A stretch of 64,000 nucleotides of DNA from Clostridiales bacterium DTU089 (GCA_001513045.1 LFSB01000045.1:1-64000); one strand, 5' to 3'; counted from the stretch's first letter, positions 1 to 9,213 are shown. The notes: a model not told the origin generated them from the sequence alone. Made by a program: numbers and translations.

Positions 1-1503
1 GTTCGGACTGTATGATTTTATCAGCGAGGTTATCTCGTCTATCTGGGCGTTTACCTCGTCTGTGGCGGGGGAGTAGGTGCTGTTTACAAGTATCATTTGC
101 CTGCCGTCGGTTTTGCATATTGCCTTGAGTGAATCCGGAACCATTGAGTCGGGAATCGCGGGACCGGCAAACGTACTGTACGCAACAACCTTTTCAACGC
201 CGTCTATTTCGCACAGACTGTCTGTCAGGTCGGCGATTTCGCCCTGCGTCATGTCATTTTCATCAAGTATTACAAAGTGGCTTGTAGCCATATTGAATTC
301 CCTCTTGAGCGTTGCAAGTCCGGCAACAGAGGGCAAATCCTCCGGCAGAGAGCTGGAAAGGTCGTAATAAACCTGGGTTTGTGTCTGCGCGAGATATGCG
401 GGAATAAACAACAGAAGAAATACGGCGGTAAAAACCTTTTTGTGCTTGGTTACAAAGCTGCTGGTGCGGTCAAAGCGCGGGATAAGACTTTTGTGGCTGT
501 ATTTGTATATGCGCTTCTCAAACAGCAGCACAAATGCCGGCAGCACAAGAATTACCGTCGCAACGCCGAAAACGACGCCCTTTGCCATTACAAGACCGAT
601 ATCAAGCCCGAGTGTGAGCTTCATAAAGCACAGCGCGAGGAAGCCGAACACCGTTGTAAGCGAGCTGCCGGTAAGCGAGGTAAACGAGGCCTTTATGGCA
701 TTTGCCATTGCGTCGCGGCTGTCGGGGCAGCGCTTTCTTTCCTCGGTGAAGCGGTCAATTAGGAATACCGAATAATCCATTGTTACGCCTAACTGTAATA
801 TTGCGGCGATACTTTGGGTTATGTATGAAATCTGACCGAGAAAGATGTTTGTTCCCATGTTATAGATTATCGCGATACCCAGTGAAACGAGAATCACAAA
901 CGGCAGAATGTAGGACTCCATGCAAAGCGACATTACAACGAGTGCGATTGCCACGGCGATGGCGATATAAATCGGTGCCTCGCGGTCGGCAAGCTGCTTT
1001 GTGTCTGTGAGCAGAGCGGACATGCCGGATAGGAAGCACTGCTTGTTCATTACGGAGCGGACGTTGTCTATGGCCTTCATTGTGTCCGCGCTTGCGGAGT
1101 CTCCGCTGTATTTTACAAGCATCATCGTGTAGCGCCCGTCGGCACTGTAAAAGATTTCTCTTATCGAGTCGGGGAGGAATTCATCGGGAATTCCGGCGCC
1201 GAGCAAATCGTCTATCCACATGACCTCGGAAACGCCCTCGATGCTCTCGACCTTTTCCTTGAGCGCCGAAACATCCTTTGCGGGCATGTCCTCAACAATC
1301 AGCATGGACATTGACGCGCTTTTGAAGCTTTCGTCAAGTATCGTTGTGCCCTTTACGGAGTCGAGCTCCTTGGGCAGATACGAGAGGATATCGTAGTTTA
1401 CAAAGGTATTGGCGTATGCGATAACCGAAGGAATGAGCAGCAGAAGCGAGATGATTATTATCAGCTTGGGCCGGTGTGTTATAAAGTGCGCAAGTTTATT
1501 CAT
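1..1503 (-). CDS. MMPL/RND-family membrane exporter, 3' end outside the window
   Basis: The first ~500 residues of an RND-superfamily transporter are present and the frame runs off the window start. The start is the ATG at 1503. An N-terminal membrane segment follows 'FITHRPKLIIIISLLLLIPS', then an extracellular loop, then a cluster of membrane helices with 'QLGVTMDYSIFLIDRF', the typical MMPL helix-4 signature. A second repeat begins near residue 370. MMPL proteins export lipids or hydrophobic compounds using the proton gradient; the substrate here is unknown. It lies 46 bp downstream of a TetR repressor on the same strand, so the pair is probably one self-regulated efflux operon. Confidence 0.85.
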   Translation of the reverse strand, partial: MNKLAHFITHRPKLIIIISLLLLIPSVIAYANTFVNYDILSYLPKELDSVKGTTILDESFKSASMSMLIVEDMPAKDVSALKEKVESIEGVSEVMWIDDLLGAGIPDEFLPDSIREIFYSADGRYTMMLVKYSGDSASADTMKAIDNVRSVMNKQCFLSGMSALLTDTKQLADREAPIYIAIAVAIALVVMSLCMESYILPFVILVSLGIAIIYNMGTNIFLGQISYITQSIAAILQLGVTMDYSVFLIDRFTEERKRCPDSRDAMANAIKASFTSLTGSSLTTVFGFLALCFMKLTLGLDIGLVMAKGVVFGVATVILVLPAFVLLFEKRIYKYSHKSLIPRFDRTSSFVTKHKKVFTAVFLLLFIPAYLAQTQTQVYYDLSSSLPEDLPSVAGLATLKREFNMATSHFVILDENDMTQGEIADLTDSLCEIDGVEKVVAYSTFAGPAIPDSMVPDSLKAICKTDGRQMILVNSTYSPATDEVNAQIDEITSLIKSYSPN

Positions 1504-1549
1504 GAAAGTTATACCTTCTTTCGGCGGCGGGCGTGCAGCCCGCATGATA

Positions 1550-2134
1550 CTATATGATTTTTTTTATTATCGAGAACAGAATCGGCTTCATTTCGGATAT
1601 CGGGCACGGCCGCTCGTAAAGAATCGAATCGCAGCAGACGGACGCAACCATGTCGGTTATCGCATAAAGGGTGTTGCGTACCTCCCGACGGGGAACTCCG
1701 CGCTCAACACAGGCATCGGTTATCTCCGAGAGTGCGCTTTGAAGCTCGCCGCTGTCAAGCGAATTCAAGTTTTGCAGTGTAAGCGAGAGGTTCTTGCTCA
1801 TGAGCGCAAGAAGAGGCTTGTTTTCCGAAAAACGGTCTATCATTGAATCGACAAAGAATATCACCTGTTCGGACAGCTCTATTTCTCTCTGCTGCTTTTC
1901 ATATCTCAGACGCTCAAGCGTCAGGCTGATAAGCTCGGACGATTTGAAAAGTATGAGCTGGTCGAGCAGGTCGTATTTGTCGCGGAAGTAAAGATAAAAT
2001 GTGCCCTTTGCAATGCCGGCGGCCTTTACAACCTCATCTATCGCGGTGGTGTTTATGTTTTGTTTTGTGAAAAGCTTATAAGCGGCTTCTATTATGTTCG
2101 CACGCTTGAGGTTCTTTTTTTCATCTACCGTCAT
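1550..2134 (-). CDS. TetR/AcrR-family transcriptional repressor
   Basis: A 194-residue regulator. Residues ~12-58 form the TetR helix-turn-helix ('IIEAAYKLFTKQ...GIAKGTFYLYF'), followed by a helical ligand-binding domain with no recognisable specificity. The ATG at 2134 is preferred because AAAGGAAG lies about 9 nt upstream; the in-frame GTG at 2143 overlaps that site. It precedes the MMPL exporter on the same strand and has a double palindromic operator over its promoter. The likely role is repression of itself and the exporter, relieved by an exported compound; this is inferred from layout. Confidence 0.88.
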   Translation of the reverse strand: MTVDEKKNLKRANIIEAAYKLFTKQNINTTAIDEVVKAAGIAKGTFYLYFRDKYDLLDQLILFKSSELISLTLERLRYEKQQREIELSEQVIFFVDSMIDRFSENKPLLALMSKNLSLTLQNLNSLDSGELQSALSEITDACVERGVPRREVRNTLYAITDMVASVCCDSILYERPCPISEMKPILFSIIKKII

Positions 2135-2174
2135 TGCTGTCACTTCCTTTATAAAGCAGTTTGTTCAATCAAAA

Positions 2175-2232
2175 TGACTGTCGGTCAGTTTTGCTGTATC
2201 CATATACTACCGCAAAACTGACTGATAGTCAA
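2175..2232 (-). promoter_or_regulatory. SigA-type promoter with paired TetR operators
   Basis: On the minus strand TTGACT (2232-2227) and TAGTAT (2209-2204) are separated by 17 bp. Two 20-bp arms, 2175-2194 and 2212-2231, are inverted copies of each other with two mismatches and a 17-bp spacer. Each arm contains the near-palindrome TGACTGTCGGTCA or TGACTATCAGTCA, the size and form of TetR operators. One arm covers the -35 and spacer, and the other lies just downstream of the -10. Bound repressor would block the promoter. Confidence 0.8.
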
Positions 2233-2310
2233 TATTTTTTTGGTAAATTCACAAATTATTAAAAACCGGGAGTTTTTTACATTATTGTTTAAAAAATCCT
2301 TCCGCAGTTA

Positions 2311-2394
2311 TTGACTTATATATATAGGATGTGGTAAACTGTGGATGTAAAAAAATAACAGTTTTAGCAAAAAGTGTGATTTTTTAACAGTTTT
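2311..2394 (+). promoter_or_regulatory. Promoter and candidate DeoR operators of the 12-kb operon
   Basis: TTGACT (2311-2316) and TAAACT (2335-2340) are 18 bp apart, 64 bp upstream of the DeoR gene. The motif ACAGTTT occurs three times: inverted over the -10 (AAACTGT, 2336-2342) and direct at 2358-2364 and 2387-2393, the last two inside identical 9-mers AACAGTTTT 29 bp apart. Repeats on one face of the helix around a promoter suit a self-regulating DeoR protein. Assigning them to this protein is inference. Confidence 0.5.
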
Positions 2395-2403
2395 GGAGGG
2401 CTT

Positions 2404-3183
2404 ATGTACTCTGAACGCCGAAAAGAAATTCAAGAACTTGCCGACACGCACTCGCATGTCACGCTAAAAGAGCTTGAAGAAAAGTATCCCGGAGTGTCAT
2501 CCATGACGCTGCGGCGCGACCTTGAGCATCTTGAGAGGCTCGGGGCGGTGATACGTGTCAAGGGCGGCGCGGTATCGGTCCGGCAGATAGCCGCTCAGAG
2601 CGGCGAGGATGGCGTGGAGCCTGCCTACTGGACTCGTGCTGTGCAAAACGGGGACGCAAAAATAAAAATCGGAAGACTTGCCTGCCGCTATCTCGATGAA
2701 GGCAGGAGTGTTTATATAGACGCCGGTACAACTGCAATGAGCATGGCTCAGCAGCTGCCTCCGATGCGTCTTTCCGTGTTTACAAGCGGACCGAATATCG
2801 CGCTTGAGCTGATAAACAGGGCGGGCATGGCGGTCAGCCTTGTGGGGGGCAATCTCAATCGGGATAACCTTGCATTGTCAGGCTCCGGCGCACAGGAATT
2901 CATGGCGGACATAAACATAGACCTCGCATTTATGGCGGCGTCCGGCTTCTCCATATCCGGCGGCTTTTCCTGCGGCAATCGCAGTGAATGCGATTTGAAG
3001 AAGCTCGTCATAAGCAAGGCGAGAAAGGTTATTATCCTTATGGACAGCACAAAGGTGGATAAAACGCTTCCCTTTACCTTTGCGGACGTGTCCGATGCCG
3101 ATGTGCTGATATGCAATAAACCTCTCGACTCCGCGCTGTTGTACCATGTTACGGACAACGGTGTGGAGTTTATCTGTGAATAA
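2404..3183 (+). CDS. DeoR/GlpR-family transcriptional regulator
   Basis: A 259-residue protein. The N-terminal winged helix spans ~3-58 and contains 'MTLRRDLEHLERLGAVIRVKGG', the DeoR signature. The C-terminal sugar-phosphate sensor domain (DeoRC, ~75-235) has 'YIDAGTTAMSMAQQL' and a 'FMAASGFSISGGFSC' segment typical of phosphosugar-binding members. GGAGG at 2396-2400 sets the start. It is the first gene of the operon and ends 10 bp before the dehydrogenase gene. Family members are usually repressors released by a phosphorylated sugar intermediate, which here would be a substrate of the downstream dehydrogenase or aldolase-SDR (inference). Confidence 0.9.
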   Translation: MYSERRKEIQELADTHSHVTLKELEEKYPGVSSMTLRRDLEHLERLGAVIRVKGGAVSVRQIAAQSGEDGVEPAYWTRAVQNGDAKIKIGRLACRYLDEGRSVYIDAGTTAMSMAQQLPPMRLSVFTSGPNIALELINRAGMAVSLVGGNLNRDNLALSGSGAQEFMADINIDLAFMAASGFSISGGFSCGNRSECDLKKLVISKARKVIILMDSTKVDKTLPFTFADVSDADVLICNKPLDSALLYHVTDNGVEFICE

Positions 3184-3193
3184 AGGAGAAAGT

Positions 3194-4459
3194 ATGATGA
3201 AAACAAAAGCGGTCAGACTTTACGGAAAAAACGATTTACGCCTTGAGGAGTTTGAGCTTCCCGCGATAACCGACGGTGAAATTCTTGCTCACATAATATC
3301 GGACAGCCTGTGTATGTCCTCCTATAAAGCGACGGTGCAGGGCGAGGAGCACGCGAGAGTGCCCTCGGATGTTGCGGAAAATCCGGTAATTATCGGTCAT
3401 GAATTCTGCGGCGAAATTGTTCAAGTCGGCGCTAAGTGGAGCGATAAGTTCAAGCCGGGTCAGAAGTTTGCCATTCAGCCCGCCCTCAACTACAAGGGCT
3501 CGCTGGACGCACCGGGCTACTCCTTTCGCTATATCGGCGGCGACGCAACCTATGTTGTCATACCTGAGGAGGTTATGCTCATGGATTGCCTGCTTCCCTA
3601 TGCGGGGGACGCGTTCTTTTACGGCTCGCTAGCAGAGCCGATGTCGTGCATAGTCGGCGGTTATCACGCAAACTACCACGTCAGGCAGGGCGAGTATGTC
3701 CATGAGATGGGCATAAAGCACGGCGGAAATGCTGCAATATTGGCAGGTGTGGGTCCTATGGGTCTGGGCGCAATCAACTATGCGCTTGCGGGTGAATTGA
3801 GGCCCTCGCTGCTTGTGGTTACGGATATCGACACCGCGCGTCTTGAGCGCGCCGCATCTATCTTTTCGCCTGAGTACGCGGCGAAGCAGGGCGTAAAGCT
3901 TGTGTACGTCAATACCGCCGAGAGCGGGGATGCTGTGGCTCATCTCATGTCACTTACAGACGGCAGGGGCTATGACGATGTGTTTGTTTACGCTCCGGTA
4001 CAGCCCGTTGTCGAGCAGGGTGACGCAATACTTGCCAAGGGCGGCTGCATGAATTTCTTTGCGGGTCCGACCAAGCCGGAGTTCTCGGCGATGTTCAACT
4101 TCTATCGCGTGCACTATGCCGGAACCCATATCGTCGGCACCTCCGGAGGAAACACCGCGGATATGATAGAATCGCTTCACATGATGGAGAAAAAGGAGCT
4201 TTTCCCGGAGGTAATGATAACCCATGTCGGCGGGCTTGACTGCGTACCGGAAACAACCAAGTCGCTTCCGAAAATTCCGGGCGGTAAGAAGCTTATATAT
4301 ACCAATATATCCATGCCTCTCACAGCTCTTGCGGACTTTGCCGCACTCGGCGAAAACGACCCCGTGTTTGCAAGGCTTGCTGAAATTGTAAAGGCCAATA
4401 ACGGACTTTGGAGCGCGGAGGCTGAAAAATATCTTTTAGCCAATGCAAAGGCAATATAA
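3194..4459 (+). CDS. Zinc-type medium-chain dehydrogenase, L-sorbose-1-phosphate reductase-like
   Basis: A 421-residue MDR-family oxidoreductase. Visible features are a candidate catalytic Cys in 'SDSLCMSSYK', 'GHEFCGEIV' (GHE motif), 'LAEPMSC' supplying another zinc ligand, and the nucleotide fold 'GVGPMGLGAINYAL' near residue 190. The four-Cys structural zinc lobe is absent. Length and the ~420-residue layout resemble SorE-type L-sorbose-1-phosphate reductases, which reduce that ketose phosphate to sorbitol-6-phosphate; this substrate is not proven. AGGAG at 3184-3188 fixes the ATG at 3194. The following gene ends in a sorbitol-6-phosphate-dehydrogenase-like domain, which supports a polyol-phosphate role. 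Confidence 0.8.
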   Translation: MMKTKAVRLYGKNDLRLEEFELPAITDGEILAHIISDSLCMSSYKATVQGEEHARVPSDVAENPVIIGHEFCGEIVQVGAKWSDKFKPGQKFAIQPALNYKGSLDAPGYSFRYIGGDATYVVIPEEVMLMDCLLPYAGDAFFYGSLAEPMSCIVGGYHANYHVRQGEYVHEMGIKHGGNAAILAGVGPMGLGAINYALAGELRPSLLVVTDIDTARLERAASIFSPEYAAKQGVKLVYVNTAESGDAVAHLMSLTDGRGYDDVFVYAPVQPVVEQGDAILAKGGCMNFFAGPTKPEFSAMFNFYRVHYAGTHIVGTSGGNTADMIESLHMMEKKELFPEVMITHVGGLDCVPETTKSLPKIPGGKKLIYTNISMPLTALADFAALGENDPVFARLAEIVKANNGLWSAEAEKYLLANAKAI

Positions 4460-4472
4460 AGGAGATATCACG

Positions 4473-6446
4473 ATGAGCGTAAAAGACCTTGTAAAAATGT
4501 CAAACAAATACGGCGCGAACCCTGAGTTTGTGCTCGCCGGCGGAGGCAATACCTCGTTCAAAACCGCAAAGGAGCTATACATAAAGGGCTCAGGCACAAC
4601 GCTTGCAACAATCACGCAGGACGGCTTTGTGAAAATCGACCGTAAAAAGCTGTCAAAGATGTGGAGTACCGAATATCCGCAGGATGAGGCGCTCAGAGAG
4701 GCGCGGGTGCTTGAGGATTTAATGGCGTCGCGTTTTCCTGAGAGCAGCACAAAAAGGCCGAGCGTCGAAACCGCGCTGCATGACCTGTTTGTTCAGAAGT
4801 ATGTTCTGCATGTTCATCCCGCGGCGGTGAACGGCATAACCTGCAGTCCCGACAGCGAAAAGACGGTTAAGGCCATTTTCGGTAAAAAAGCGGCGTGGAT
4901 AAAGGCTACAAAGCCCGGCTATATTCTCGCCCGTGACACAAAGAGGGTTATTGAGGACTACCGTGCGGTAAACTCGCGTGAGCCGGATGTCCTCTTCATA
5001 GAAAACCACGGTATATTCTTTGCTGCCGACACCTGCGCGGAGCTTGATGTGCTTGTCGCTTCGGTCATGGATAAAATCGCAAAGAAGCTCAAAAAGAAGC
5101 CTGATTTTTCCGCGGTTGATTTTGATGCTCAGACTGCGGCACAGACAGCACCTCTCATCAGGGAGGCGCTCTCATCCGACGGTGAAAATGCGGTTGTGAA
5201 TTTCACCTGCAACAAGGAAACCGCGCGCTTGGCATCATCCTATGAGCAGTTCAAGTCAGTGGAGCTTCCTTTTACTCCGGACCACATGGTCTATTGCAGG
5301 CACACACCCCTGTACGTAAAGGCACAGGCGACCTCTCAGGCGCTTTTCAAGGCTGTTTCGGACGGCATTGAAAAGTATCGCAAGAGCTTTTCCTGCAAGC
5401 CCAAAATCATATTTGTCGAGGGCTTGGGCATGTTCTGCGCCGGCAAAACAAAAAAAGAGGCGGATATCGCGCGCGACGTCTTCCTTGATGAGATAAAAAT
5501 ATCCGTCTACGCCCTGAATTTCGGCGGCGGACAGTTCATGTCGGCTGAGGATATTGATTTCATCAGGAACTGGGAGGTTGAATCCTACCGTCAGAAGATA
5601 GCGCTCTCGGCGGATGCCGGAAAGCGTCTTGACGGCAAAATTTCAATAGTTACAGGCGCGGCTCAGGGCTTCGGCAAGGGCATAGCCGAGGATATGATAA
5701 AGCAGGGCGCTTATGTCGCAATAGCGGACCTCAACTATGACGGCGCAAAGGCAACAGCCGACGGCTTCTGTGAGGTCTACGGCAAGGGTGCGGCATTTGC
5801 GGTGTGCGTCAATGCCGGTGATGAGGAGTCCGTAAAGGCGATGCTTCAGAGCACTGTGCTTGAATACGGCGGACTTGATATTTTTGTCAACAATGCCGGA
5901 ATAGTCAAGGCAGGTACCCTCGATGAGATGCAGACGGGAGCGTTTGAGCTTGTCACAAAAGTCAACTATACAGCATATTTCCTCGGTGCAAAGTATGCGT
6001 CAAAGATAATGAAAATCCAGCACGAATGCGCACCCGGAAAGATGTTTGATATCATTCAGATAAATTCAAAATCCGGACTTGAGGGCAGCAACAAGAATTT
6101 CGCCTACGCGGGCAGTAAATTCGGCGGCATAGGTCTTACTCAGAGCTTTGCGCTTGAGCTTGCACCCTACAATATAAAAGTCAATTCCGTCTGCCCGGGC
6201 AACTTCCTCGACGGGCCGCTGTGGTGCGACCCCGAAAGAGGACTGTTTGTGCAGTATCTCAAGGCGGGCAAGGTCAAGGGCGCAAAAACGGTTGAGGATG
6301 TGAAGCGCTTTTACGAGTCAAAGGTTCCTCTCAACAGAGGCTGTCTGCCGGAGGATGTTTCAAGGGCAATATTCTACATTGTGGAACAGAAATACGAAAC
6401 CGGACAGGCTCTCCCGGTAACGGGCGGTCAGGTAATGCTCAATTAA
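4473..6446 (+). CDS. Class II aldolase fused to sorbitol-6-phosphate dehydrogenase-like SDR
   Basis: A 657-residue two-domain protein. Residues ~1-385 are a class II aldolase/adducin domain with 'PSVETALHDLF', the paired His ligands in 'YVLHVHPAAVNG' and a third His in 'ENHGIFF'. Residues ~387-657 are a short-chain dehydrogenase with 'TGAAQGFGKG', 'NNAG', a Ser in 'NSKSG', Tyr/Lys in 'YAGSKFG' and the tail 'GQALPVTGGQVML', which resembles SrlD. The layout matches RhaD/YuxG rhamnulose-1-phosphate aldolase/dehydrogenase fusions, but the SDR half looks closer to sorbitol-6-phosphate dehydrogenase. AAGGAG 11 nt upstream selects ATG 4473. The exact substrate is unknown. Confidence 0.85.
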   Translation: MSVKDLVKMSNKYGANPEFVLAGGGNTSFKTAKELYIKGSGTTLATITQDGFVKIDRKKLSKMWSTEYPQDEALREARVLEDLMASRFPESSTKRPSVETALHDLFVQKYVLHVHPAAVNGITCSPDSEKTVKAIFGKKAAWIKATKPGYILARDTKRVIEDYRAVNSREPDVLFIENHGIFFAADTCAELDVLVASVMDKIAKKLKKKPDFSAVDFDAQTAAQTAPLIREALSSDGENAVVNFTCNKETARLASSYEQFKSVELPFTPDHMVYCRHTPLYVKAQATSQALFKAVSDGIEKYRKSFSCKPKIIFVEGLGMFCAGKTKKEADIARDVFLDEIKISVYALNFGGGQFMSAEDIDFIRNWEVESYRQKIALSADAGKRLDGKISIVTGAAQGFGKGIAEDMIKQGAYVAIADLNYDGAKATADGFCEVYGKGAAFAVCVNAGDEESVKAMLQSTVLEYGGLDIFVNNAGIVKAGTLDEMQTGAFELVTKVNYTAYFLGAKYASKIMKIQHECAPGKMFDIIQINSKSGLEGSNKNFAYAGSKFGGIGLTQSFALELAPYNIKVNSVCPGNFLDGPLWCDPERGLFVQYLKAGKVKGAKTVEDVKRFYESKVPLNRGCLPEDVSRAIFYIVEQKYETGQALPVTGGQVMLN

Positions 6447-6477
6447 AAAGTATTCATTTTGAGAAAGGATGAAATAT

Positions 6478-7803
6478 ATGGCAAAAGCAATCATTATGCC
6501 CAAGCCCGGTATCACCGTGGAAAGCTGTATAATGACGAAGTGGCTGAAAAAGAAGGGGGACACCGTCGCACTCGGCGATGTGCTTTTCAGCTATGAAACC
6601 GATAAGGCGGCATTTGAGGAGGAGGCCAAGGAGGCGGGAACGCTTCTTGAAATCTTTTTCAATGACGGTGATGAGGTTCCCTGCCTTGCAAATGTCTGTG
6701 TTATAGGCAATTCCGGCGAGAGTGTCGCGGGATTTGCTCCGCAGTCGGAGCAGGCACAGCCCGAACAGGCACCGCAGACAGCGCCGGCAGCGGCGGCTGT
6801 TGAGGCGGCAGCACCGGTGATTACCGCAACGGCGGATGCCGAGGGCAGAATGAAGATTTCACCGAGAGCGAAGGCTCTCGCACAGAGCAGCGGAGCCGAT
6901 ATGCGCTTTGTTGCCGCGACAGGTCCCGACGGCAGAATAATCGAGCGCGATATAAGAGCACTTATTGACGCCGGAAAAACCGTACACGCCTGTGTTGACG
7001 CGTCCGCAATTCCCGACTCTGTTACAGGCACCGGAATCGGCGGCAAGATAATGCCTCACGACCTTGCCTGCGCGGAGCTTTCTTCCGAAATCACGCCCTC
7101 GTGCGCTGAGGATGTTACGGTTGAAAAGCTCTCAAATATGCGTAAGGTCATTGCGAAAACCATGGGTGAATCACTCAACTCTATGGCACAGCTTACACTC
7201 AATTCCTCATTTGACGCAACCGAGCTGCAGAAGGTTCGTGTGACAATAAAGGAAAAGGGCGCGGCGCTGGGTCTTGGCAACATAACCGTAAACGATATGA
7301 TAATGTACGCCGTGGCGCGTACTCTTAAAAATCATAAGCTGCTCAATGCCAACCGCATAGGGGATGAGATGCATTTCTTCAGGCATGTCAACCTCGGCAT
7401 GGCGGTGGATACCGAAAGAGGACTTATGGTGCCCACGATATTCTCCGCAGACACGCTCTCGCTGAATGAAATATCGGCTCAGTCAAAGGCTCTTGCATCG
7501 GAGGTTCGCAGCGGAGCGATAAATCCCGACAAGCTCACCGGCGGAACCTTTACCGTCAGCAACCTCGGAACGCTCGGAGTGGAGAGCTTTACGCCTATTA
7601 TAAATCCTCCGCAGACGGCTATACTCGGTGTTTGCTGCATTCAGCAGAAGGTGAAATCCGTAAACGGCGAAATGAAGCTTTATCCCTCAATGGGTCTTTC
7701 GATAACCTTCGACCACAAGGCGCTTGACGGCGCAGACGCGGCACGCTTCCTCAAGGAGCTTACGGCTAATCTTGAAAGCTTCACGCTGCTTATGGCGATA
7801 TAA
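6478..7803 (+). CDS. Dihydrolipoamide acyltransferase (E2) of a 2-oxoacid/acetoin-type complex
   Basis: A 441-residue E2. Residues ~3-75 form one lipoyl domain with the lipoyl Lys in 'ETDKAAF'. An Ala/Pro/Gln-rich linker (~80-118) follows, then a peripheral-subunit-binding domain (~124-163, 'ISPRAKALAQ' to 'ERDIRAL'), then the catalytic domain ending in 'FDHKALDGADAARFLKEL' with the essential His and Asp-Gly. The ATG at 6478 is preferred over 6469 because GAGAAAGGA ends at 6469. E2 moves the acyl group from E1 to CoA. It is followed directly by E3 and E1 in the operon. Acyl specificity cannot be read from sequence alone. Confidence 0.9.
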   Translation: MAKAIIMPKPGITVESCIMTKWLKKKGDTVALGDVLFSYETDKAAFEEEAKEAGTLLEIFFNDGDEVPCLANVCVIGNSGESVAGFAPQSEQAQPEQAPQTAPAAAAVEAAAPVITATADAEGRMKISPRAKALAQSSGADMRFVAATGPDGRIIERDIRALIDAGKTVHACVDASAIPDSVTGTGIGGKIMPHDLACAELSSEITPSCAEDVTVEKLSNMRKVIAKTMGESLNSMAQLTLNSSFDATELQKVRVTIKEKGAALGLGNITVNDMIMYAVARTLKNHKLLNANRIGDEMHFFRHVNLGMAVDTERGLMVPTIFSADTLSLNEISAQSKALASEVRSGAINPDKLTGGTFTVSNLGTLGVESFTPIINPPQTAILGVCCIQQKVKSVNGEMKLYPSMGLSITFDHKALDGADAARFLKELTANLESFTLLMAI

Positions 7804-7816
7804 GGGGGCGGAATAA

Positions 7817-9184
7817 ATGTACGACATTATTATTATCGGCGGCGGCCCGGCGGGCTATCTCGCCGCAGAGAGAGCCGGACACGGCGGGCTGAACACTCTG
7901 CTGATTGAAAAAAGAGCACTCGGCGGAGTCTGTCTGAATGAGGGCTGCATACCCTCGAAAAGTCTGCTCAATTCCGCAAAGGTGTTCGACTATGCTTCGC
8001 ACGGCGCGAAGTACGGCGTTTCGGCGGAGAATGTTAAAATCGACCAGTCGTTTGTCATCGACCGCAAGAACAAGGTCGTAAAGCAGCTTGTCAGCGGTAT
8101 AAAAATGCAGATGAAGCAGAATCATGTTCAGGTTGTTGAAGGCTTCGGCGAGATAACCGGCAGAGTGGATTCCGGCTTTGCGGTCAAGGTGGGTGACACC
8201 GTATATGAGGGCAGGCAGCTTCTTATCTGCACAGGCTCAGAGGCAGCTGTTCCACCGATACCCGGACTCAAGGAAGGGCTTGAATCGGGCTTCGTGATGA
8301 CAAACCGTGAAATACTCGACCTTCGTGAGATACCCGACACCCTCGCCGTAATCGGCGGCGGAGTAATCGGGCTTGAAATGGCATCCTATTTCAATTCGGT
8401 CGGCAGCAAGGTCACTGTAATTGAAATGCTTGACAAGATTGCCGGTCCGACCGACAGGGAAATTTCAGCCATACTTCAGAAAAACTATGAAAAGAAGGGC
8501 GTGGAATTCCGTCTGGGCTGCCGCGTGACCGAGGTGAAAGCCGACGGGGTAACCTTTGAGGAGAACGGCGAAATAAAGACCGTGCCCGCGTCAAAGGTGC
8601 TTCTTTCCATCGGCAGACGCGCCGTGACAAAGGGTATAGGGCTTGAAACCATAGGCGTTTATACCGAGCGCGGCGCAATAAAGACCGATGAATTCGGCAG
8701 AACCAACGTTGCCGGAGTGTGGGCGACGGGCGATGTGAACGGCACGAGCATGCTCGCTCATACCGCTTACAGGGAATCCGAGGTTGCCGTGAATAACATT
8801 CTCGGCAAAAAAGATATCATGAGATATTCCGCCATTCCCGCGGTTATTTACACAAACCCGGAGGTCGCCTGTATAGGTGAAACGCTCGATTCGGCAAAGG
8901 CAAAGGGGATAGACGCCGAGGAGGTAAACCTCACCATGAAGTACAGCGGCAGATATGTTGCCGAAAACGAGGGCGGCGACGGAATATGCAAAATTGTGTT
9001 CAATAAAAAGTACAAGACCATAATCGGCGCACATATAATCGGCGGCTATGCCTCCGAGATAATCTACGGCGTAGGCACCTTTATTGAAACGCAGATGAGA
9101 ATTGATGACATCAAGCAGCTCGTTTTCCCGCATCCGTCCGTATGTGAGATAATTCGCGAAGGAATCTTTCAAATAAATGTCTGA
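7817..9184 (+). CDS. lpdA: Dihydrolipoamide dehydrogenase (E3)
   Basis: A 455-residue flavoprotein disulfide reductase. The FAD fold is 'IIIGGGPAGYLAAERA' (~4-19), the redox-active pair is in 'GGVCLNEGCIPSK' (~37-49), the NAD fold is 'LAVIGGGVIGLEMASYF' (~177-193), and the C-terminal catalytic His-Glu lies in 'FPHPSVCEIIREG'. It reoxidises the lipoyl arm of the E2 encoded 13 bp upstream and passes electrons to NAD+. A GGGGGCGG ribosome site supports ATG 7817. A dedicated E3 inside the operon suggests the complex is expressed as one unit. Confidence 0.95.
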   Translation: MYDIIIIGGGPAGYLAAERAGHGGLNTLLIEKRALGGVCLNEGCIPSKSLLNSAKVFDYASHGAKYGVSAENVKIDQSFVIDRKNKVVKQLVSGIKMQMKQNHVQVVEGFGEITGRVDSGFAVKVGDTVYEGRQLLICTGSEAAVPPIPGLKEGLESGFVMTNREILDLREIPDTLAVIGGGVIGLEMASYFNSVGSKVTVIEMLDKIAGPTDREISAILQKNYEKKGVEFRLGCRVTEVKADGVTFEENGEIKTVPASKVLLSIGRRAVTKGIGLETIGVYTERGAIKTDEFGRTNVAGVWATGDVNGTSMLAHTAYRESEVAVNNILGKKDIMRYSAIPAVIYTNPEVACIGETLDSAKAKGIDAEEVNLTMKYSGRYVAENEGGDGICKIVFNKKYKTIIGAHIIGGYASEIIYGVGTFIETQMRIDDIKQLVFPHPSVCEIIREGIFQINV

Positions 9185-9213
9185 AATGACGATAATATAA
9201 AGGAGAGAATATC

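Noticed and set aside
3146..3193. Earlier start for the zinc-type dehydrogenase
   Set aside because: It lies inside the DeoR gene; AGGAG sits directly before ATG 3194.
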